Of a DNA stretch of 64,000 nucleotides, positions 29,700-39,587 are shown in pieces. The stretch lies in the NCBI RefSeq assembly GCF_016234775.1, contig NZ_JACRAH010000027.1, forward strand, positions 1-64,000, written 5' to 3'. Made by a program: the position numbers and the translations under genes. Source of the DNA: Aquabacterium sp. (lineage in GTDB: Bacteria; Pseudomonadota; Gammaproteobacteria; Burkholderiales; Burkholderiaceae_C). The notes beneath the pieces were generated by a model, which saw nothing but the letters and a program-made list of their open reading frames with translations, was not told the origin of the DNA and did not search any database. Within the stretch, counting starts at the first letter, position 1. Each line of letters begins with the position of its first letter.

Positions 29700-29725
29700 A
29701 AAAAAACCGCCTTGTGAGCGGTTTT
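29700..29725 (-). terminator. Intrinsic terminator of tRNA-Val
   Basis: On the minus strand AAAACCGC, a seven-base loop, then GCGGTTTT with further U. It lies 84 bases after the tRNA 3' end. Confidence 0.8.
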
Positions 29726-29808
29726 CGGTTTTGCCAGCTAAACCCTTGGTAGGGACGCCGGAAGGGGGGTATCTGGCAATGACATTTTGTTCCCATCACT
29801 GAAAGTGA

Positions 29809-29885
29809 TGGTAGGCGCGATTGGATTCGAACCAACGACCCCCACCATGTCAAGGTGGTGCTCTAACCAACTGAGCTACGCGCCT
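29809..29885 (-). tRNA. tRNA-Val (anticodon GAC)
   Basis: 77-base cloverleaf including an encoded CCA. The acceptor stem is AGGCGCG/CGCGCCT, the D-arm has TAGCTCAGTTGGTTAGAGC, the anticodon stem-loop is CCACC-TTGACAT-GGTGG with GAC in the loop, and the T-arm contains GGTTCGAATCC. It lies between relA and an unknown gene. Confidence 0.96.
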
Positions 29886-29905
29886 GGAAGACCATGACTA
29901 TAGCA

Positions 29906-32200
29906 CTATTTTCGCCTTGCGCGCAAGACGCCGTTAATTTGCGACACTTTGGCGAGCATGGCGCCCAACTTGGCGGTGTCACCAGTCTGCACGGTCAGGG
30001 TGATGTTGATGCGCTCCTTCACGACCTGGCTGTGCAGGGACAGCACGTGGATCTTGCCTTGCGCCAGCACATCGCACACGTCACGCAGCAAGCCCGTGCG
30101 GTCATGAGCCTCGACCAGCACGTCGACCGCGTACTTCGCCGAATCGGCCACGGCCTGGCGCCCCCATGCCACCGGGATGATGCGCTCAGCATGCCGCCCC
30201 ATCATCTGGCGGAAGTTGCTGCAGTCCTGCCGGTGCACGGCCACGCCTTTGCCACGGGTCACGAAGCCACCGATGGCATCAGGCGGTGCAGGCTTGCAGC
30301 AACGCGCCAGTTGCGTGAGCAAGGAGTCCATGCCGACCACCAGCACACCACGGCCATCGCCGCCCAGATCGACCTCGCCTTTGGACAGGCGGTGCGTCAG
30401 GAACTCGTCGGGATCGGGTTCGGGTTCCGCGGGGCGCAGGTGCTGTTCGATGTTGCGCAGCGAGTACTCGTCCTTGCCCACCACGTCGAACAAGGCATCG
30501 GCATTGCGAAACCCGAGGCTGCTGGCCAGGTCTTCCAGCTTGGTGGCGGTCTTGCCCTCGCGTTGCAGCAGCTTTTCAACGGCTTCGCGCCCACGCGCAA
30601 TGCAGGCTTGCTGAGCCAGTGCGTTGAACCAGGCCTTGACCTTGGAGCGTGCGCGGTGGCTGCGCACGTAACCTAGTTCGGGGTTGAGCCAGTCCATGGA
30701 CGGCCCCCCATCCTTGATGGCCATGACCTCGATGGTCTGGCCGCTTTGCAAGGCGGTGTTCAAGGGCACCATGACACCATCGATCTTGGCGCCGCGGCAG
30801 CGGTGTCCCAGATTGGTGTGTAGCGTGTAAGCCAGGTCAATGGGCGTGGCGCCTGCCGGCAGGTCGATGATCTCGCCGCCAGGCGTGAACACGTAGATGC
30901 GATCTTCAAACAGGCCGTTGCCCGCCGCGCCGCTGTGCTCGGTGTCCGCCGCAGCCAGGTCGCGCTCCCACGCCAGCAACTGGCGCAGCACGGTCTTGCG
31001 CGCTTCGGCCACACGGCTTTCGAAATCACCAGCTGCCTGCACACCTGCATAGCCCTTGGTGCCGGCTTCCTTGTAAGCCCAGTGTGCTGCCACACCGCTT
31101 TCAGCATGGTCATGCATGGCCTGCGTGCGGATCTGCACCTCGATGAAACGACCCTGCTCGTCCCTCACGATGGTGTGAAGAGACTGGTAGCCATTGGGCT
31201 TGGGCCTGGCGATGTAGTCGGAGAACTCGTCGGCCTGCGCCTGCCAGACCTCGTGCACGCGGCTGAGGGCGGCATAACAGGCGGGCACATCATCAACGAT
31301 CACGCGCAAGGCGCGGATGTCGAAGACCTTGTCGATCGACAGGCCCTTGCCCTGCATCTTCTTCCAGATGCTGTAGAGGTGCTTGGGCCTGCCTTGCACC
31401 TGCGCATGGATGCCCGCCTCGCGCATGGCATCGGCCAGTTGGTGGCGCACCTGCTCAATGTGCTGCTCTCGCTCCAGCCGCTTTTCCTGCAAGGACCTGG
31501 CGATGCCCTTGTACGCATCGGGCATCAGAAAGCGGAAGGACAGGTCTTCCAGCTCCCACTTGATCTGCCAGATACCCAGCCGATTGGCTAGAGGCGCAAA
31601 GACCTGCATCGATTCACGCGCCAGCGCACGAGGGCACGGCAGCTTGCTCTCGGCATAGTGCCGCAAGGTCTGCAGGCGCGAGGCTAGGCGCAAGAGCACC
31701 ACGCGCAGATCACGCGAGAAGGCCAGCAGCATCTTGCGGATGCGCTCGATCTGCTCGGCCGCCAGCGGGCCTTCGGCGTTGTCACCCAATGCATCGCGGG
31801 CGTTGCGCTGCACATGCACCAGCTTGCGCGTGTGAGCGACGATCCCGGCGGCGTCGGCCCCGAACGCACGTGCAATCACGTCCTCAGGCTGAGTCAGGTA
31901 TTCACTGGCGTAGACCAGGTAAGCTGCCGCACGCAAGGACGGCGGTGCGCCTATGCCTTGCAGGATGAAGCTCACGCCATCGGCATGGGTGAGCGCGTCT
32001 TCGCCGGTATCGAAACGTTGAGCCAGCAGCAGGGGCTCGGCAAAAGCACGAGCCTTGGCCAGAAGTTGCTCGGAGGCAGAAGCCCCCTGCTGCTGTTCGC
32101 CCGGCTCACCACCCGGTGCCATCTCGGCCAGCTCCACGATGGGGGCATGAGCGAGCGCATCCGTTGTTGAGGCGACCGGGTTGAGCAGACCTGTTTTCAT
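29906..32200 (-). CDS. relA: RelA-type (p)ppGpp synthetase
   Basis: 764-residue ribosome-associated stringent-response enzyme making (p)ppGpp from ATP and GTP/GDP. The hydrolase-like domain lacks the catalytic His-Asp and EDT motifs (the region reads LVHVQRNARDALGD), so it is RelA and not SpoT. The synthetase domain has RPKHLYSIWKKMQGKG, VFDIRALRVIV and PKPNGYQSLHTIV; then TGS (VFTPGGEIIDLPAGATPIDL) and a C-terminal ACT domain (DRTGLLRDVCDVLAQ). Its ATG overlaps the stop of the hydrolase gene by four bases. Confidence 0.95.
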   Translation of the reverse strand: MKTGLLNPVASTTDALAHAPIVELAEMAPGGEPGEQQQGASASEQLLAKARAFAEPLLLAQRFDTGEDALTHADGVSFILQGIGAPPSLRAAAYLVYASEYLTQPEDVIARAFGADAAGIVAHTRKLVHVQRNARDALGDNAEGPLAAEQIERIRKMLLAFSRDLRVVLLRLASRLQTLRHYAESKLPCPRALARESMQVFAPLANRLGIWQIKWELEDLSFRFLMPDAYKGIARSLQEKRLEREQHIEQVRHQLADAMREAGIHAQVQGRPKHLYSIWKKMQGKGLSIDKVFDIRALRVIVDDVPACYAALSRVHEVWQAQADEFSDYIARPKPNGYQSLHTIVRDEQGRFIEVQIRTQAMHDHAESGVAAHWAYKEAGTKGYAGVQAAGDFESRVAEARKTVLRQLLAWERDLAAADTEHSGAAGNGLFEDRIYVFTPGGEIIDLPAGATPIDLAYTLHTNLGHRCRGAKIDGVMVPLNTALQSGQTIEVMAIKDGGPSMDWLNPELGYVRSHRARSKVKAWFNALAQQACIARGREAVEKLLQREGKTATKLEDLASSLGFRNADALFDVVGKDEYSLRNIEQHLRPAEPEPDPDEFLTHRLSKGEVDLGGDGRGVLVVGMDSLLTQLARCCKPAPPDAIGGFVTRGKGVAVHRQDCSNFRQMMGRHAERIIPVAWGRQAVADSAKYAVDVLVEAHDRTGLLRDVCDVLAQGKIHVLSLHSQVVKERINITLTVQTGDTAKLGAMLAKVSQINGVLRARRK

Positions 32201-33147
32201 GCAAGAAGGAAATGGATCAGCGGTTCAAGCTGGGTCGGGTTGTTGAGCGTCGGGGCGTGGCCCACGCCTTCGAATTCGATCAGTTGCGCCTTGGGGCCGC
32301 GCTGTGTCATGTCGGTGGCGGTATCGATGTCCAGCAGATCAGAATTCTTGCCGCGCAAGAGCATGACCTGGCACTTCAATGCGTCGTAGACCTGCCACAG
32401 CATGGCTTCACCACTGGTGGCGCTGTCTTGTGTGATGGTCTTGAAGGGCTCGGCCAGCGCTGGGTCGTAGTGCAGGACCAGGCCATTGCCATCAGGCGCC
32501 GGGCGCAGCAAGGGGCGCGACAGGTTCAGCCACTGCTCTGGTGTGTGGGGCCCGAAACCGGTAGAGATGCTCCAGAGGTAATCGGCAGCCTGCTGCTCGT
32601 TGTCAAAGCGCATGGGCTGACCCAGGTACTCGCCGATGCGCACCATGGCTTCATAGCGCAGCTTGGGGCCCACATCGTTGAGCACGAACTTGCGCAGCTT
32701 CACGCCACTGACTTCAGGCGGCAGGGTCGAGAAGCCCAGACCAATCAATCCACCCATGGATGTGCCCACCCAGTCGATCTCGAGCGGCTCGGTGGCCTTC
32801 ACCTGGGCGCGCAACTGTTGCATCAAGGCAACCATGTCCGCCACATAAGAAAAGACTTGATAGCCCTTGGCATCGGCCAGCCAGTCCGAATGGCCGCGGC
32901 CCACCACATCGGGGCAGATCACCTGGTAGCGGTCGCACAGGCTGCGCGCCAGGCTGTCGAAGTCCCTGCCCTGGCGGCTCAGGCCGTGCACACAGATCAG
33001 GATGCGCGGATTGGACGCATCACCCCATTGCCAATAAGCCATGCGGTGCGTCTGGGCATCGGTCTTGCTGGCACCCGGACATGTCACATATTGAAGGACC
33101 GGCTCCATGCCGGATGCAGATGATGTGTCGTTCTGAATACTGGTCAT
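32197..33147 (-). CDS. Alpha/beta hydrolase
   Basis: 316-residue hydrolase of the alpha/beta fold. HGLSRQGRDFDSLAR gives the oxyanion region, WVGTSMGGLIGLGF carries the nucleophile elbow (Gly-Thr-Ser-Met-Gly), and GVGHAPTL near the end supplies the His. The start at 33147 gives MTSIQNDTSSASG; the frame remains open to 33351 but runs across the divergent dehydrogenase gene. It is translationally coupled to relA. A substrate cannot be assigned; esterase or 3-hydroxybutyrate oligomer hydrolase are possible given the neighbours. Confidence 0.85.
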   Translation of the reverse strand: MTSIQNDTSSASGMEPVLQYVTCPGASKTDAQTHRMAYWQWGDASNPRILICVHGLSRQGRDFDSLARSLCDRYQVICPDVVGRGHSDWLADAKGYQVFSYVADMVALMQQLRAQVKATEPLEIDWVGTSMGGLIGLGFSTLPPEVSGVKLRKFVLNDVGPKLRYEAMVRIGEYLGQPMRFDNEQQAADYLWSISTGFGPHTPEQWLNLSRPLLRPAPDGNGLVLHYDPALAEPFKTITQDSATSGEAMLWQVYDALKCQVMLLRGKNSDLLDIDTATDMTQRGPKAQLIEFEGVGHAPTLNNPTQLEPLIHFLLA

Positions 33148-33223
33148 GGCTATACGTTTGGATGTGTCGTCAGATAATGGGCCAGTCCACATTGTGTTTC
33201 TTCTTGCCGACAGGAGGCCCGAG

Positions 33224-34006
33224 ATGTTGAATGGAAAAACCGCCCTCGTGACAGGTTCCACCAGTGGGATCGGTCTGGGGATCGCCGAAAAACTCGCTGC
33301 ACAGGGTGCCAACATCATTCTGAACGGATTTGGCGACGTCGAGGCGCCCAAGGCTTCTGTCGCATCGGCGGGACAGGCTCATGGCGTGAAGGTTGGTTAC
33401 CACGGTGCGGACATGTCCAAGCCTGCCGAGATCGAGGCCTTGTTTGCGTATGCCCAGGCCGAGTTCGGTGGCGTGGACATCCTGGTGAACAACGCCGGCA
33501 TCCAGCACGTGTCCAACGTGGAGAACTTCCCCGTCGAGAAGTGGGACGCCATCATCGCCATCAACTTGAGCTCGGCCTTCCACACCATGCGCCTGGCTGT
33601 GCCCGGCATGCGTGCGAAGAACTGGGGCCGCATCATCAACCTGGCGTCGGCGCATGGCCTTGTGGCCTCGGCTGGCAAGTCGGCTTATGTGGCGGCCAAG
33701 CATGGCCTGGTCGGCCTGACCAAATCCGTGGCACTGGAAACCGCCACCACGGGCGTGACGGTCAACGCCATCTGCCCCGGCTGGGTGCTGACCCCGCTGG
33801 TGCAAAAGCAGATCGATGCCAAGGCAGCCAATGAAGGTGTGTCGCTGGCGGAAGCGCAAAAAGGCCTGCTGGGCGAAAAACAACCTTCCTTGCAGTTCGT
33901 GACGCCAGGTCAGCTGGGCGATCTGGCCGTGTTCATGTGCTCGCCAGGCGCCGACAATGTGCGTGGCGTAGCCTGGAACGTGGACGGCGGCTGGGTGGCG
34001 CAATAA
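33224..34006 (+). CDS. bdhA: 3-hydroxybutyrate dehydrogenase
   Basis: 260-residue short-chain dehydrogenase interconverting 3-hydroxybutyrate and acetoacetate with NAD, a step in polyhydroxybutyrate use. Motifs are the cofactor-binding TGSTSGIGLGIAEKL, NNAGIQHV, the catalytic Ser in NLASAHGLVAS and YVAAKHGLVGLTKSVALE; the last two are typical of this enzyme. AGGAGG six bases upstream fixes the start at 33224. It is divergent from the hydrolase gene and ends four bases before mnmC. Confidence 0.92.
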   Translation: MLNGKTALVTGSTSGIGLGIAEKLAAQGANIILNGFGDVEAPKASVASAGQAHGVKVGYHGADMSKPAEIEALFAYAQAEFGGVDILVNNAGIQHVSNVENFPVEKWDAIIAINLSSAFHTMRLAVPGMRAKNWGRIINLASAHGLVASAGKSAYVAAKHGLVGLTKSVALETATTGVTVNAICPGWVLTPLVQKQIDAKAANEGVSLAEAQKGLLGEKQPSLQFVTPGQLGDLAVFMCSPGADNVRGVAWNVDGGWVAQ

Positions 34007-34009
34007 AGC

Positions 34010-36163
34010 ATGACGGTGGAGCCCGCAACCCTTGGCGAGCTGACCGAGGGTTACGCGGCGGGTGTGCCCTACTCGCCGCTTTACGACGATCTGTATCACC
34101 CCGCCAAGGGCGCCTGGGCCCAGGCGCAACATGTGTTCATGGCGGGCAATGGCCTGCCCGGGCGCTGGCAGGGCCGCACCCGCTTCGTGATCCTGGAGAC
34201 GGGCTTCGGCCTGGGCAACAACTTTCTGGCCACTTGGGCCGCCTGGCGCGCCGATGCGCGGCGTTGCGACCACTTGGTCTTCATCTCGATTGAGAAGCAC
34301 CCATTGCATCGCGACGATCTGGCGCGGGTGCATGGTTTGCCTGGCGACAAGGTGGTGGACCTGGGCAAGATGTCTGACAGCGATCGTGCCGCCCGCTTGG
34401 AACTGGCACAGCGCCTGACAGACGCCTGGCCTGCGTTGACGCCTGGCATGCACACGTTGCACTTTGACGAACCGGCGGATGGCGGCGTCAGCACCAGTCA
34501 TGCCGACAAGGTGACCAGCCCCGCACCACAGCGTGTCACCCTGCTGCTGGGGCTGGGCGACATCGCCGACCTGCTGCCCAAGTTGATGGCCAGCGTCGAC
34601 GCTTTCTACCTGGACGGCTTTGCCCCCGCCAAGAATCCGCAGATGTGGGATACCGGATTGCTGTCGAGGCTGAACCGGCTGGCCGCGCCGGCCTGTACGG
34701 CGGCCACCTGGTCATGCGCCCGCCCCGTGCGTGACGCCTTGACCACGGCAGGCTTCAACGTGGAGCGCGTGGAGGGCTTTGCCTACAAGCCGCACATGTT
34801 GCGCGCCAGCTACCAGCCCCGCTTCACGCCACCACTGCAGGCCGGCGGCTGGCACCCGGAACCCGCACAACCCGAGGATCGCCACGCCATCATCATGGGT
34901 GCGGGCCTGGCAGGCTGCGCAGCAGCGCGGGCACTGTGCCTGGAGGGCTGGCGCGTCACCCTGATCGACCAGCACGAAGGGCCAGCCAGAGAAGGCTCCG
35001 GCAACCCCGGTGGCATGTTTCACAGCGTGCTGCATGCCGAGGATGGCATCCACGCGCGGGCACACCGGGCGGCGGCCATGGCCACCTGGCGAATGGCCCA
35101 GGGCTGGATCAAACAGGGGCAACTCAACGGACAGGTCGATGGCTTGCTGCGGCTCGATGGCAAGACCACAGCCGAACAAGCGCGTGAATGGCTTTCGCAG
35201 CAAGCCTTGCCTGCAGATCATGTGCAGTGGCTGGATCAGGAGCAGGCTCGAATGCTGTCAGGCCTGCCTGTAGAAAGTGGTGGCTGGCTGTTTCACCAAG
35301 GTGGCTGGCTGCACCCGGCCGGCCTGGCCAGCTTGATGCTGGAATCGGTTGCCTCGCTGACACGCGATGGGCAGCCCTTGTTGGGCACAGTCTGGGGCCA
35401 GGCTGTCACAGCGATCACGCAGACAGCGGCTGGCGACTGGCAAGCGCGTCGCGGTGACGACGTCCTGGCTTGCGCGCCAACGCTGGTCATGTGCAATGCC
35501 ATGCAGTCCAACCATCTGCTGGAAGGCCTGTCGCCCAAGCAGGCCGTGACCACCTTGCCGCTGAGCGCGGTGCGCGGGCAGATCTCCCGGATGCCACTGG
35601 CCTCAACCGAAGGCCTCCAGCGCCCTCATTTGCCGGTGGCCGGCAGCGGCTACGTGCTGGCCCTGCCAGACGATACCTTGCTGTGCGGCGCCACCACCCA
35701 GCACCATGATGACGACCCCGCAGTGCGCGAGGCCGACCACCGCCACAACCTGCGTCAGGCCGCGCGACTGGGCGCCTGCCCCTCCTGGCCCGAATCCCAC
35801 GCCCTGCCCGAACAACTGCAAGGCCGCACAGCCTGGCGCGCAACCACGCCCGACCGTTTGCCACTGGTCGGCGCCCTGCCCTGGAGCCAGGAACGCCTCA
35901 CCGCTACCCAGACCAGCCGCCGCCTGGACCAGGTCAGACTCATTCCCCGGCAACGCGGTGAAAGAGGAGGGCTCTTTGCCATGACCGGGCTCGGCTCCCG
36001 CGGTATCACCTGGAGCTGCCTGGCCGCCGAGTTGCTCGCGCACTGGGTCACCGGCAGCCCTTGCCCCGTTGAAACTGATTTGCGTGATGCACTCGACCCA
36101 GCCCGCTTCCTGGTACGTCAGATGACGCGCCCCAGCAAGACGCCGCCACATAAGGCGCAGTAA
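34010..36163 (+). CDS. mnmC: Bifunctional tRNA wobble-uridine modification enzyme MnmC
   Basis: 717-residue fusion acting on U34 of tRNAs. The N-terminal methyltransferase (about residues 1-250) has FVILETGFGLGNNFLATW and FYLDGFAPAKNPQMWD; the C-terminal FAD oxidase (from about residue 290) has the dinucleotide motif IIMGAGLAGCAAARALCLEG and GSGNPGGMFHSVLH, ending with TGLGSRGITWSCLAAELLA. The oxidase converts cmnm5s2U to nm5s2U and the methylase makes mnm5s2U. It follows bdhA by three bases and precedes an S4 protein. Confidence 0.95.
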   Translation: MTVEPATLGELTEGYAAGVPYSPLYDDLYHPAKGAWAQAQHVFMAGNGLPGRWQGRTRFVILETGFGLGNNFLATWAAWRADARRCDHLVFISIEKHPLHRDDLARVHGLPGDKVVDLGKMSDSDRAARLELAQRLTDAWPALTPGMHTLHFDEPADGGVSTSHADKVTSPAPQRVTLLLGLGDIADLLPKLMASVDAFYLDGFAPAKNPQMWDTGLLSRLNRLAAPACTAATWSCARPVRDALTTAGFNVERVEGFAYKPHMLRASYQPRFTPPLQAGGWHPEPAQPEDRHAIIMGAGLAGCAAARALCLEGWRVTLIDQHEGPAREGSGNPGGMFHSVLHAEDGIHARAHRAAAMATWRMAQGWIKQGQLNGQVDGLLRLDGKTTAEQAREWLSQQALPADHVQWLDQEQARMLSGLPVESGGWLFHQGGWLHPAGLASLMLESVASLTRDGQPLLGTVWGQAVTAITQTAAGDWQARRGDDVLACAPTLVMCNAMQSNHLLEGLSPKQAVTTLPLSAVRGQISRMPLASTEGLQRPHLPVAGSGYVLALPDDTLLCGATTQHHDDDPAVREADHRHNLRQAARLGACPSWPESHALPEQLQGRTAWRATTPDRLPLVGALPWSQERLTATQTSRRLDQVRLIPRQRGERGGLFAMTGLGSRGITWSCLAAELLAHWVTGSPCPVETDLRDALDPARFLVRQMTRPSKTPPHKAQ

Positions 36164-36177
36164 AGTAGCCCCATCAC

Positions 36178-36609
36178 ATGAAAGACGAGAACCGCCCACT
36201 CCCTGGCTTGACTGAGCGCCTGCGCCTGGACAAATGGCTCTGGGCCGCCCGCTTTTACAAGACACGCAGCCTGGCCGCCGACGACATCGACAAGGGCCGC
36301 ATCCAGGTCAACGAGCAGGTGGCCAAGCCCTCGCGTGAACTGAAGGCGGGCGATCGGGTGGACATCCGCAACGGCGCCCTGACCCGCACGGTGATCGTGC
36401 AGGCGCTCAGCACCGTGCGGGGCCCGGCGCCCCAGGCGCAGCAGCTCTACGAAGAGACGACAGAGAGCATCCAGCGTCGGGCGAACTTCCAGGAGCAGCG
36501 CAAACTGGCCAGCGAACCCGCTGACGCCATTGAGCAGGGCCGCCCCACCAAGCGTGATCGGCGCCAGTTGGCGGATTGGCAGCGCTGGTCGGCCAGCGTG
36601 GACGAATAA
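36178..36609 (+). CDS. hslR: S4-domain RNA-binding protein, Hsp15-like
   Basis: 143-residue protein with an N-terminal S4 domain: LRLDKWLWAARFYKTRSLAADDIDKGRIQVNEQ and KAGDRVDIRNGAL. The length, Arg/Lys content and basic tail (RPTKRDRRQLADWQRW) fit heat-shock protein 15, which recycles 50S subunits carrying a stalled peptidyl-tRNA. It lies 14 bases after mnmC and just upstream of the grpE-dnaK-dnaJ heat-shock cluster. Confidence 0.9.
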   Translation: MKDENRPLPGLTERLRLDKWLWAARFYKTRSLAADDIDKGRIQVNEQVAKPSRELKAGDRVDIRNGALTRTVIVQALSTVRGPAPQAQQLYEETTESIQRRANFQEQRKLASEPADAIEQGRPTKRDRRQLADWQRWSASVDE

Positions 36610-36740
36610 GCCTGCCCGCCACGACAAGGGCAGGACCAAAAAGGTCGTCCGAAAAATCAAGCCGCCAGTTTCTCGCCAGATGGCAAAGGCCTGCGACAAT
36701 CGTGGGTTCGGCGCTGTTACAAATTTCTTCGACAAACGGG

Positions 36741-36768
36741 CTTGAAAAGCCTGGCATCGCCCTGAAAT
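36741..36768 (+). promoter_or_regulatory. Sigma-32-like promoter of grpE
   Basis: CTTGAAA (36741-36747), a 13-base spacer, then CCTGAAAT (36761-36768), compared with the sigma-32 consensus CTTGAAA and CCCCATNT. The -35 is perfect and the -10 is partial. Confidence 0.5.
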
Positions 36769-36816
36769 GCGCATGGTTTTCGCATTCCTCCAACCTAATT
36801 TCAAGAAGCACGCGAG

Positions 36817-37362
36817 ATGAGCGACACGTCCGCCACCCCAGAGCAACAAGCTGCACCCGGTACCGCCGGTGCACCCGAAGAAGTCGGTTTTGTGCCCGTT
36901 GAGCAGCAACTGGCTGAACTGATCGCCAAGCACGCCGAAGTGTCCGACGCCTACCTGCGCGCCAAAGCCGAAGGCGAGAACATCCGCCGTCGTTCGGAAG
37001 AAGAAATCAGCAAGGCCCGCAAGTTCGCGGTCGAATCCTTCGCCGAAAGCCTGCTGCCCGTGCGTGACAGCCTGGAAGCCGCGCTGGCCTCCCACGCAGC
37101 CAAGCCTGACACCCCTGTTGAAACCGTGCTCGAAGGCGTGCAGATCACCCTGCGCCAACTGGCATCCGCCCTGGAGCGCAACAAGGTGCTGGAAATCAAT
37201 CCCGCCGCCGGCGCCAAGTTCGACCCTCACTTCCACCAGGCCATCAGCATGGTGCCTGCCGACCAGGAAGCCAACACCGTGGTGGGCGTGCTGCAAAAGG
37301 GCTACTCCATCGCCGAGCGCGTGCTGCGCCCTGCCCTGGTGACCGTCGCTGCGCCGAAGTAA
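36817..37362 (+). CDS. grpE: Nucleotide exchange factor GrpE
   Basis: 181-residue co-chaperone that releases ADP from DnaK. A poorly conserved acidic N-terminus is followed by a long coiled coil ([20 protein letters not shown]), the RRSEEEI segment and the C-terminal beta domain ([12 protein letters not shown] and [23 protein letters not shown]). It is first in the grpE-dnaK-dnaJ cluster, with a sigma-32-like promoter upstream. Confidence 0.96.
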   Translation: MSDTSATPEQQAAPGTAGAPEEVGFVPVEQQLAELIAKHAEVSDAYLRAKAEGENIRRRSEEEISKARKFAVESFAESLLPVRDSLEAALASHAAKPDTPVETVLEGVQITLRQLASALERNKVLEINPAAGAKFDPHFHQAISMVPADQEANTVVGVLQKGYSIAERVLRPALVTVAAPK

Positions 37363-37423
37363 ACAAACCAGTCCGCAACCGTCCTCCAAACCCTGTTTTG
37401 TCCGCAAATAGTTGGAACAGGGC

Positions 37424-37452
37424 CTTGAAAAAAGGAACGGTTGTTCACATAT
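37424..37452 (+). promoter_or_regulatory. Sigma-32-like promoter of dnaK
   Basis: CTTGAAA (37424-37430), a 14-base spacer, then TCACATAT (37445-37452), which agrees with CCCCATNT at six of eight positions. It lies 56 bases before the dnaK start. Confidence 0.7.
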
Positions 37453-37508
37453 CAGTACACAAGCGGAAGCACGAAGCTTCCAAAGCAAATTCGATAGGAG
37501 CTATCTAA

Positions 37509-39449
37509 ATGGGCAAGATCATTGGTATCGACCTGGGCACCACCAACTCGTGCGTGGCCATCATGGAAGGCAACACCACCAAGGTGATCGAGAACAGCGA
37601 AGGCGCTCGCACCACCCCTTCCATCATCGCGTATCAGGAAGACGGCGAGATCCTGGTGGGCGCCTCGGCCAAGCGCCAGGCTGTGACCAACCCCCGCAAC
37701 ACGCTGTATGCCGTGAAGCGACTGATTGGCCGCAAGTTCACTGAAAAAGAAGTTCAAAAGGACATCGACCTGATGCCCTACACCATCGCGGCAGCCGACA
37801 ACGGCGACGCCTGGGTTGAAGTGCGCGGCAAGAAGATGGCGCCTCCCCAAGTGTCGGCCGAAGTGCTGCGCAAGATGAAGAAGACCGCGGAAGACTACCT
37901 GGGTGAAGAAGTCACCGAGGCCGTCATCACTGTACCGGCCTACTTCAACGACGCACAACGTCAAGCCACCAAGGACGCTGGCCGCATCGCCGGCCTGGAA
38001 GTCAAGCGCATCATCAACGAACCTACCGCTGCTGCGCTGGCCTTCGGCCTGGACAAGCATGGCGCCGGTGACCGCAAGATCGCCGTGTATGACCTGGGCG
38101 GCGGCACGTTCGACGTGTCCATCATTGAAATCGCCGACGTGGACGGCGAAAAGCAGTTCGAAGTGCTGTCGACCAACGGTGACACCTTCCTGGGCGGCGA
38201 AGACTTCGACCAGCGCATCATCGACTTCATCATCACCGAGTTCAAGAAGGAATCTGGCGTTGACCTGTCCAAGGACGTGCTGGCCCTGCAGCGCCTGAAG
38301 GAAGCCGCTGAAAAGGCCAAGATCGAACTGTCTAGCAACACCCAGACCGACGTCAACCTGCCCTACATCACGGCTGACGCCACCGGCCCCAAGCACCTGA
38401 ACATCAAGCTGACCCGCGCCAAGCTGGAAAGCCTGGTTGAAGAGTTGATCGAGCGCACGATTGCCCCTTGCCGCATGGCCATCAAGGACGCAGGCGTGGC
38501 TGTCGGCGACATTCAGGACATCATCCTGGTTGGCGGCATGACCCGCATGCCCAAGGTGCAGGACAAGGTCAAGGAATTCTTCGGCAAGGAACCCCGCAAG
38601 GACGTGAACCCTGACGAAGCCGTGGCCGTGGGCGCTGCCGTGCAAGGCCAGGTGCTGGCCGGTGACCGTACCGACGTGCTGCTGCTGGACGTGACCCCGC
38701 TGTCCCTGGGTATCGAAACCCTGGGCGGTGTCATGACCAAGATGATCACCAAGAACACGACGATCCCGACGAAGTTCGCACAGACCTTCTCGACCGCCGA
38801 TGACAGCCAGCCTGCCGTGACCATCAAGGTCTACCAGGGCGAGCGTGAAATGGCCTCGGGCAACAAGATGCTGGGCGAATTCAACCTGGAAGGCATCCCA
38901 CCCGCACCACGCGGCGTGCCCCAGATCGAAGTGGCCTTCGACATCGACGCCAACGGCATTCTGCACGTGAGCGCCAAGGACAAGGGCACCGGCAAGGAAA
39001 ACAAGATCACCATCAAGGCGAACTCGGGCTTGTCCGAGGAAGAAATTCAGAAGATGGTGAAGGACGCCGAACTGAACGCAGCCGAAGACAAGAAGAAGCT
39101 GGAAATCGTTCAGGCCAAGAACCAGGGCGACGGCCTGGTGCACAGCGTGCGCAAGTCCCTGACGGAATACGGCGACAAGCTGGAAGCCGACGAGAAGGAC
39201 AAGATCGAAGCCGCGATCAAGGAAGTTGAAGAAGCCCTCAAGGGCGACGACAAGGACGACATCGAGGCCAAGACCAATGCCCTGATGACCGCCAGCCAGA
39301 AGCTGGGCGAGAAGATGTACGCTGACATGCAGGCCACTCAAGGCGCTGCGGGTGCAGCCGGCGCCGAAGGTGCCGCTGGTGCAGAACAAGCCAAGCCCGC
39401 TGACGACAACGTGGTCGACGCCGAGTTCAAGGAAGTCAAGAAGGACTGA
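37509..39449 (+). CDS. dnaK: Molecular chaperone DnaK
   Basis: 646-residue Hsp70. The ATPase domain has [34 protein letters not shown] and [13 protein letters not shown]; the linker is [13 protein letters not shown]; the substrate domain follows, then a low-complexity tail of Gly, Ala and Glu ending [15 protein letters not shown] ribosome binding site lies upstream. It works with GrpE and DnaJ encoded on either side and has its own sigma-32-like promoter. Confidence 0.98.
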   Translation: MGKIIGIDLGTTNSCVAIMEGNTTKVIENSEGARTTPSIIAYQEDGEILVGASAKRQAVTNPRNTLYAVKRLIGRKFTEKEVQKDIDLMPYTIAAADNGDAWVEVRGKKMAPPQVSAEVLRKMKKTAEDYLGEEVTEAVITVPAYFNDAQRQATKDAGRIAGLEVKRIINEPTAAALAFGLDKHGAGDRKIAVYDLGGGTFDVSIIEIADVDGEKQFEVLSTNGDTFLGGEDFDQRIIDFIITEFKKESGVDLSKDVLALQRLKEAAEKAKIELSSNTQTDVNLPYITADATGPKHLNIKLTRAKLESLVEELIERTIAPCRMAIKDAGVAVGDIQDIILVGGMTRMPKVQDKVKEFFGKEPRKDVNPDEAVAVGAAVQGQVLAGDRTDVLLLDVTPLSLGIETLGGVMTKMITKNTTIPTKFAQTFSTADDSQPAVTIKVYQGEREMASGNKMLGEFNLEGIPPAPRGVPQIEVAFDIDANGILHVSAKDKGTGKENKITIKANSGLSEEEIQKMVKDAELNAAEDKKKLEIVQAKNQGDGLVHSVRKSLTEYGDKLEADEKDKIEAAIKEVEEALKGDDKDDIEAKTNALMTASQKLGEKMYADMQATQGAAGAAGAEGAAGAEQAKPADDNVVDAEFKEVKKD

Positions 39450-39587
39450 TCGGGGCACGGGGCGCCAACGGTGCCCCTCGCTCCAGCAGACAGGGCACAG
39501 GCCGTGTGAGCGTCAAGCTCATGCCCTGTGCCTTTGTTGGATCTAGACAGACCAGCACGCGACACACTCGCACAGCCCATCAAGATC

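Noticed and set aside
29906..32200. Calling the gene spoT
   Set aside because: The hydrolase domain lacks the His-Asp motif, and the block order matches RelA.
33170..34501. 443-codon minus-strand open frame opposite bdhA and mnmC
   Set aside because: Covers two well-supported genes on the other strand and has a repetitive His/Gln/Arg composition.
37452..39458. 668-codon open frame on the minus strand opposite dnaK
   Set aside because: A mirror of the codon pattern of a highly expressed, GC-rich gene; the translation is low-complexity (Val, His, Leu, Gly) and matches no family.
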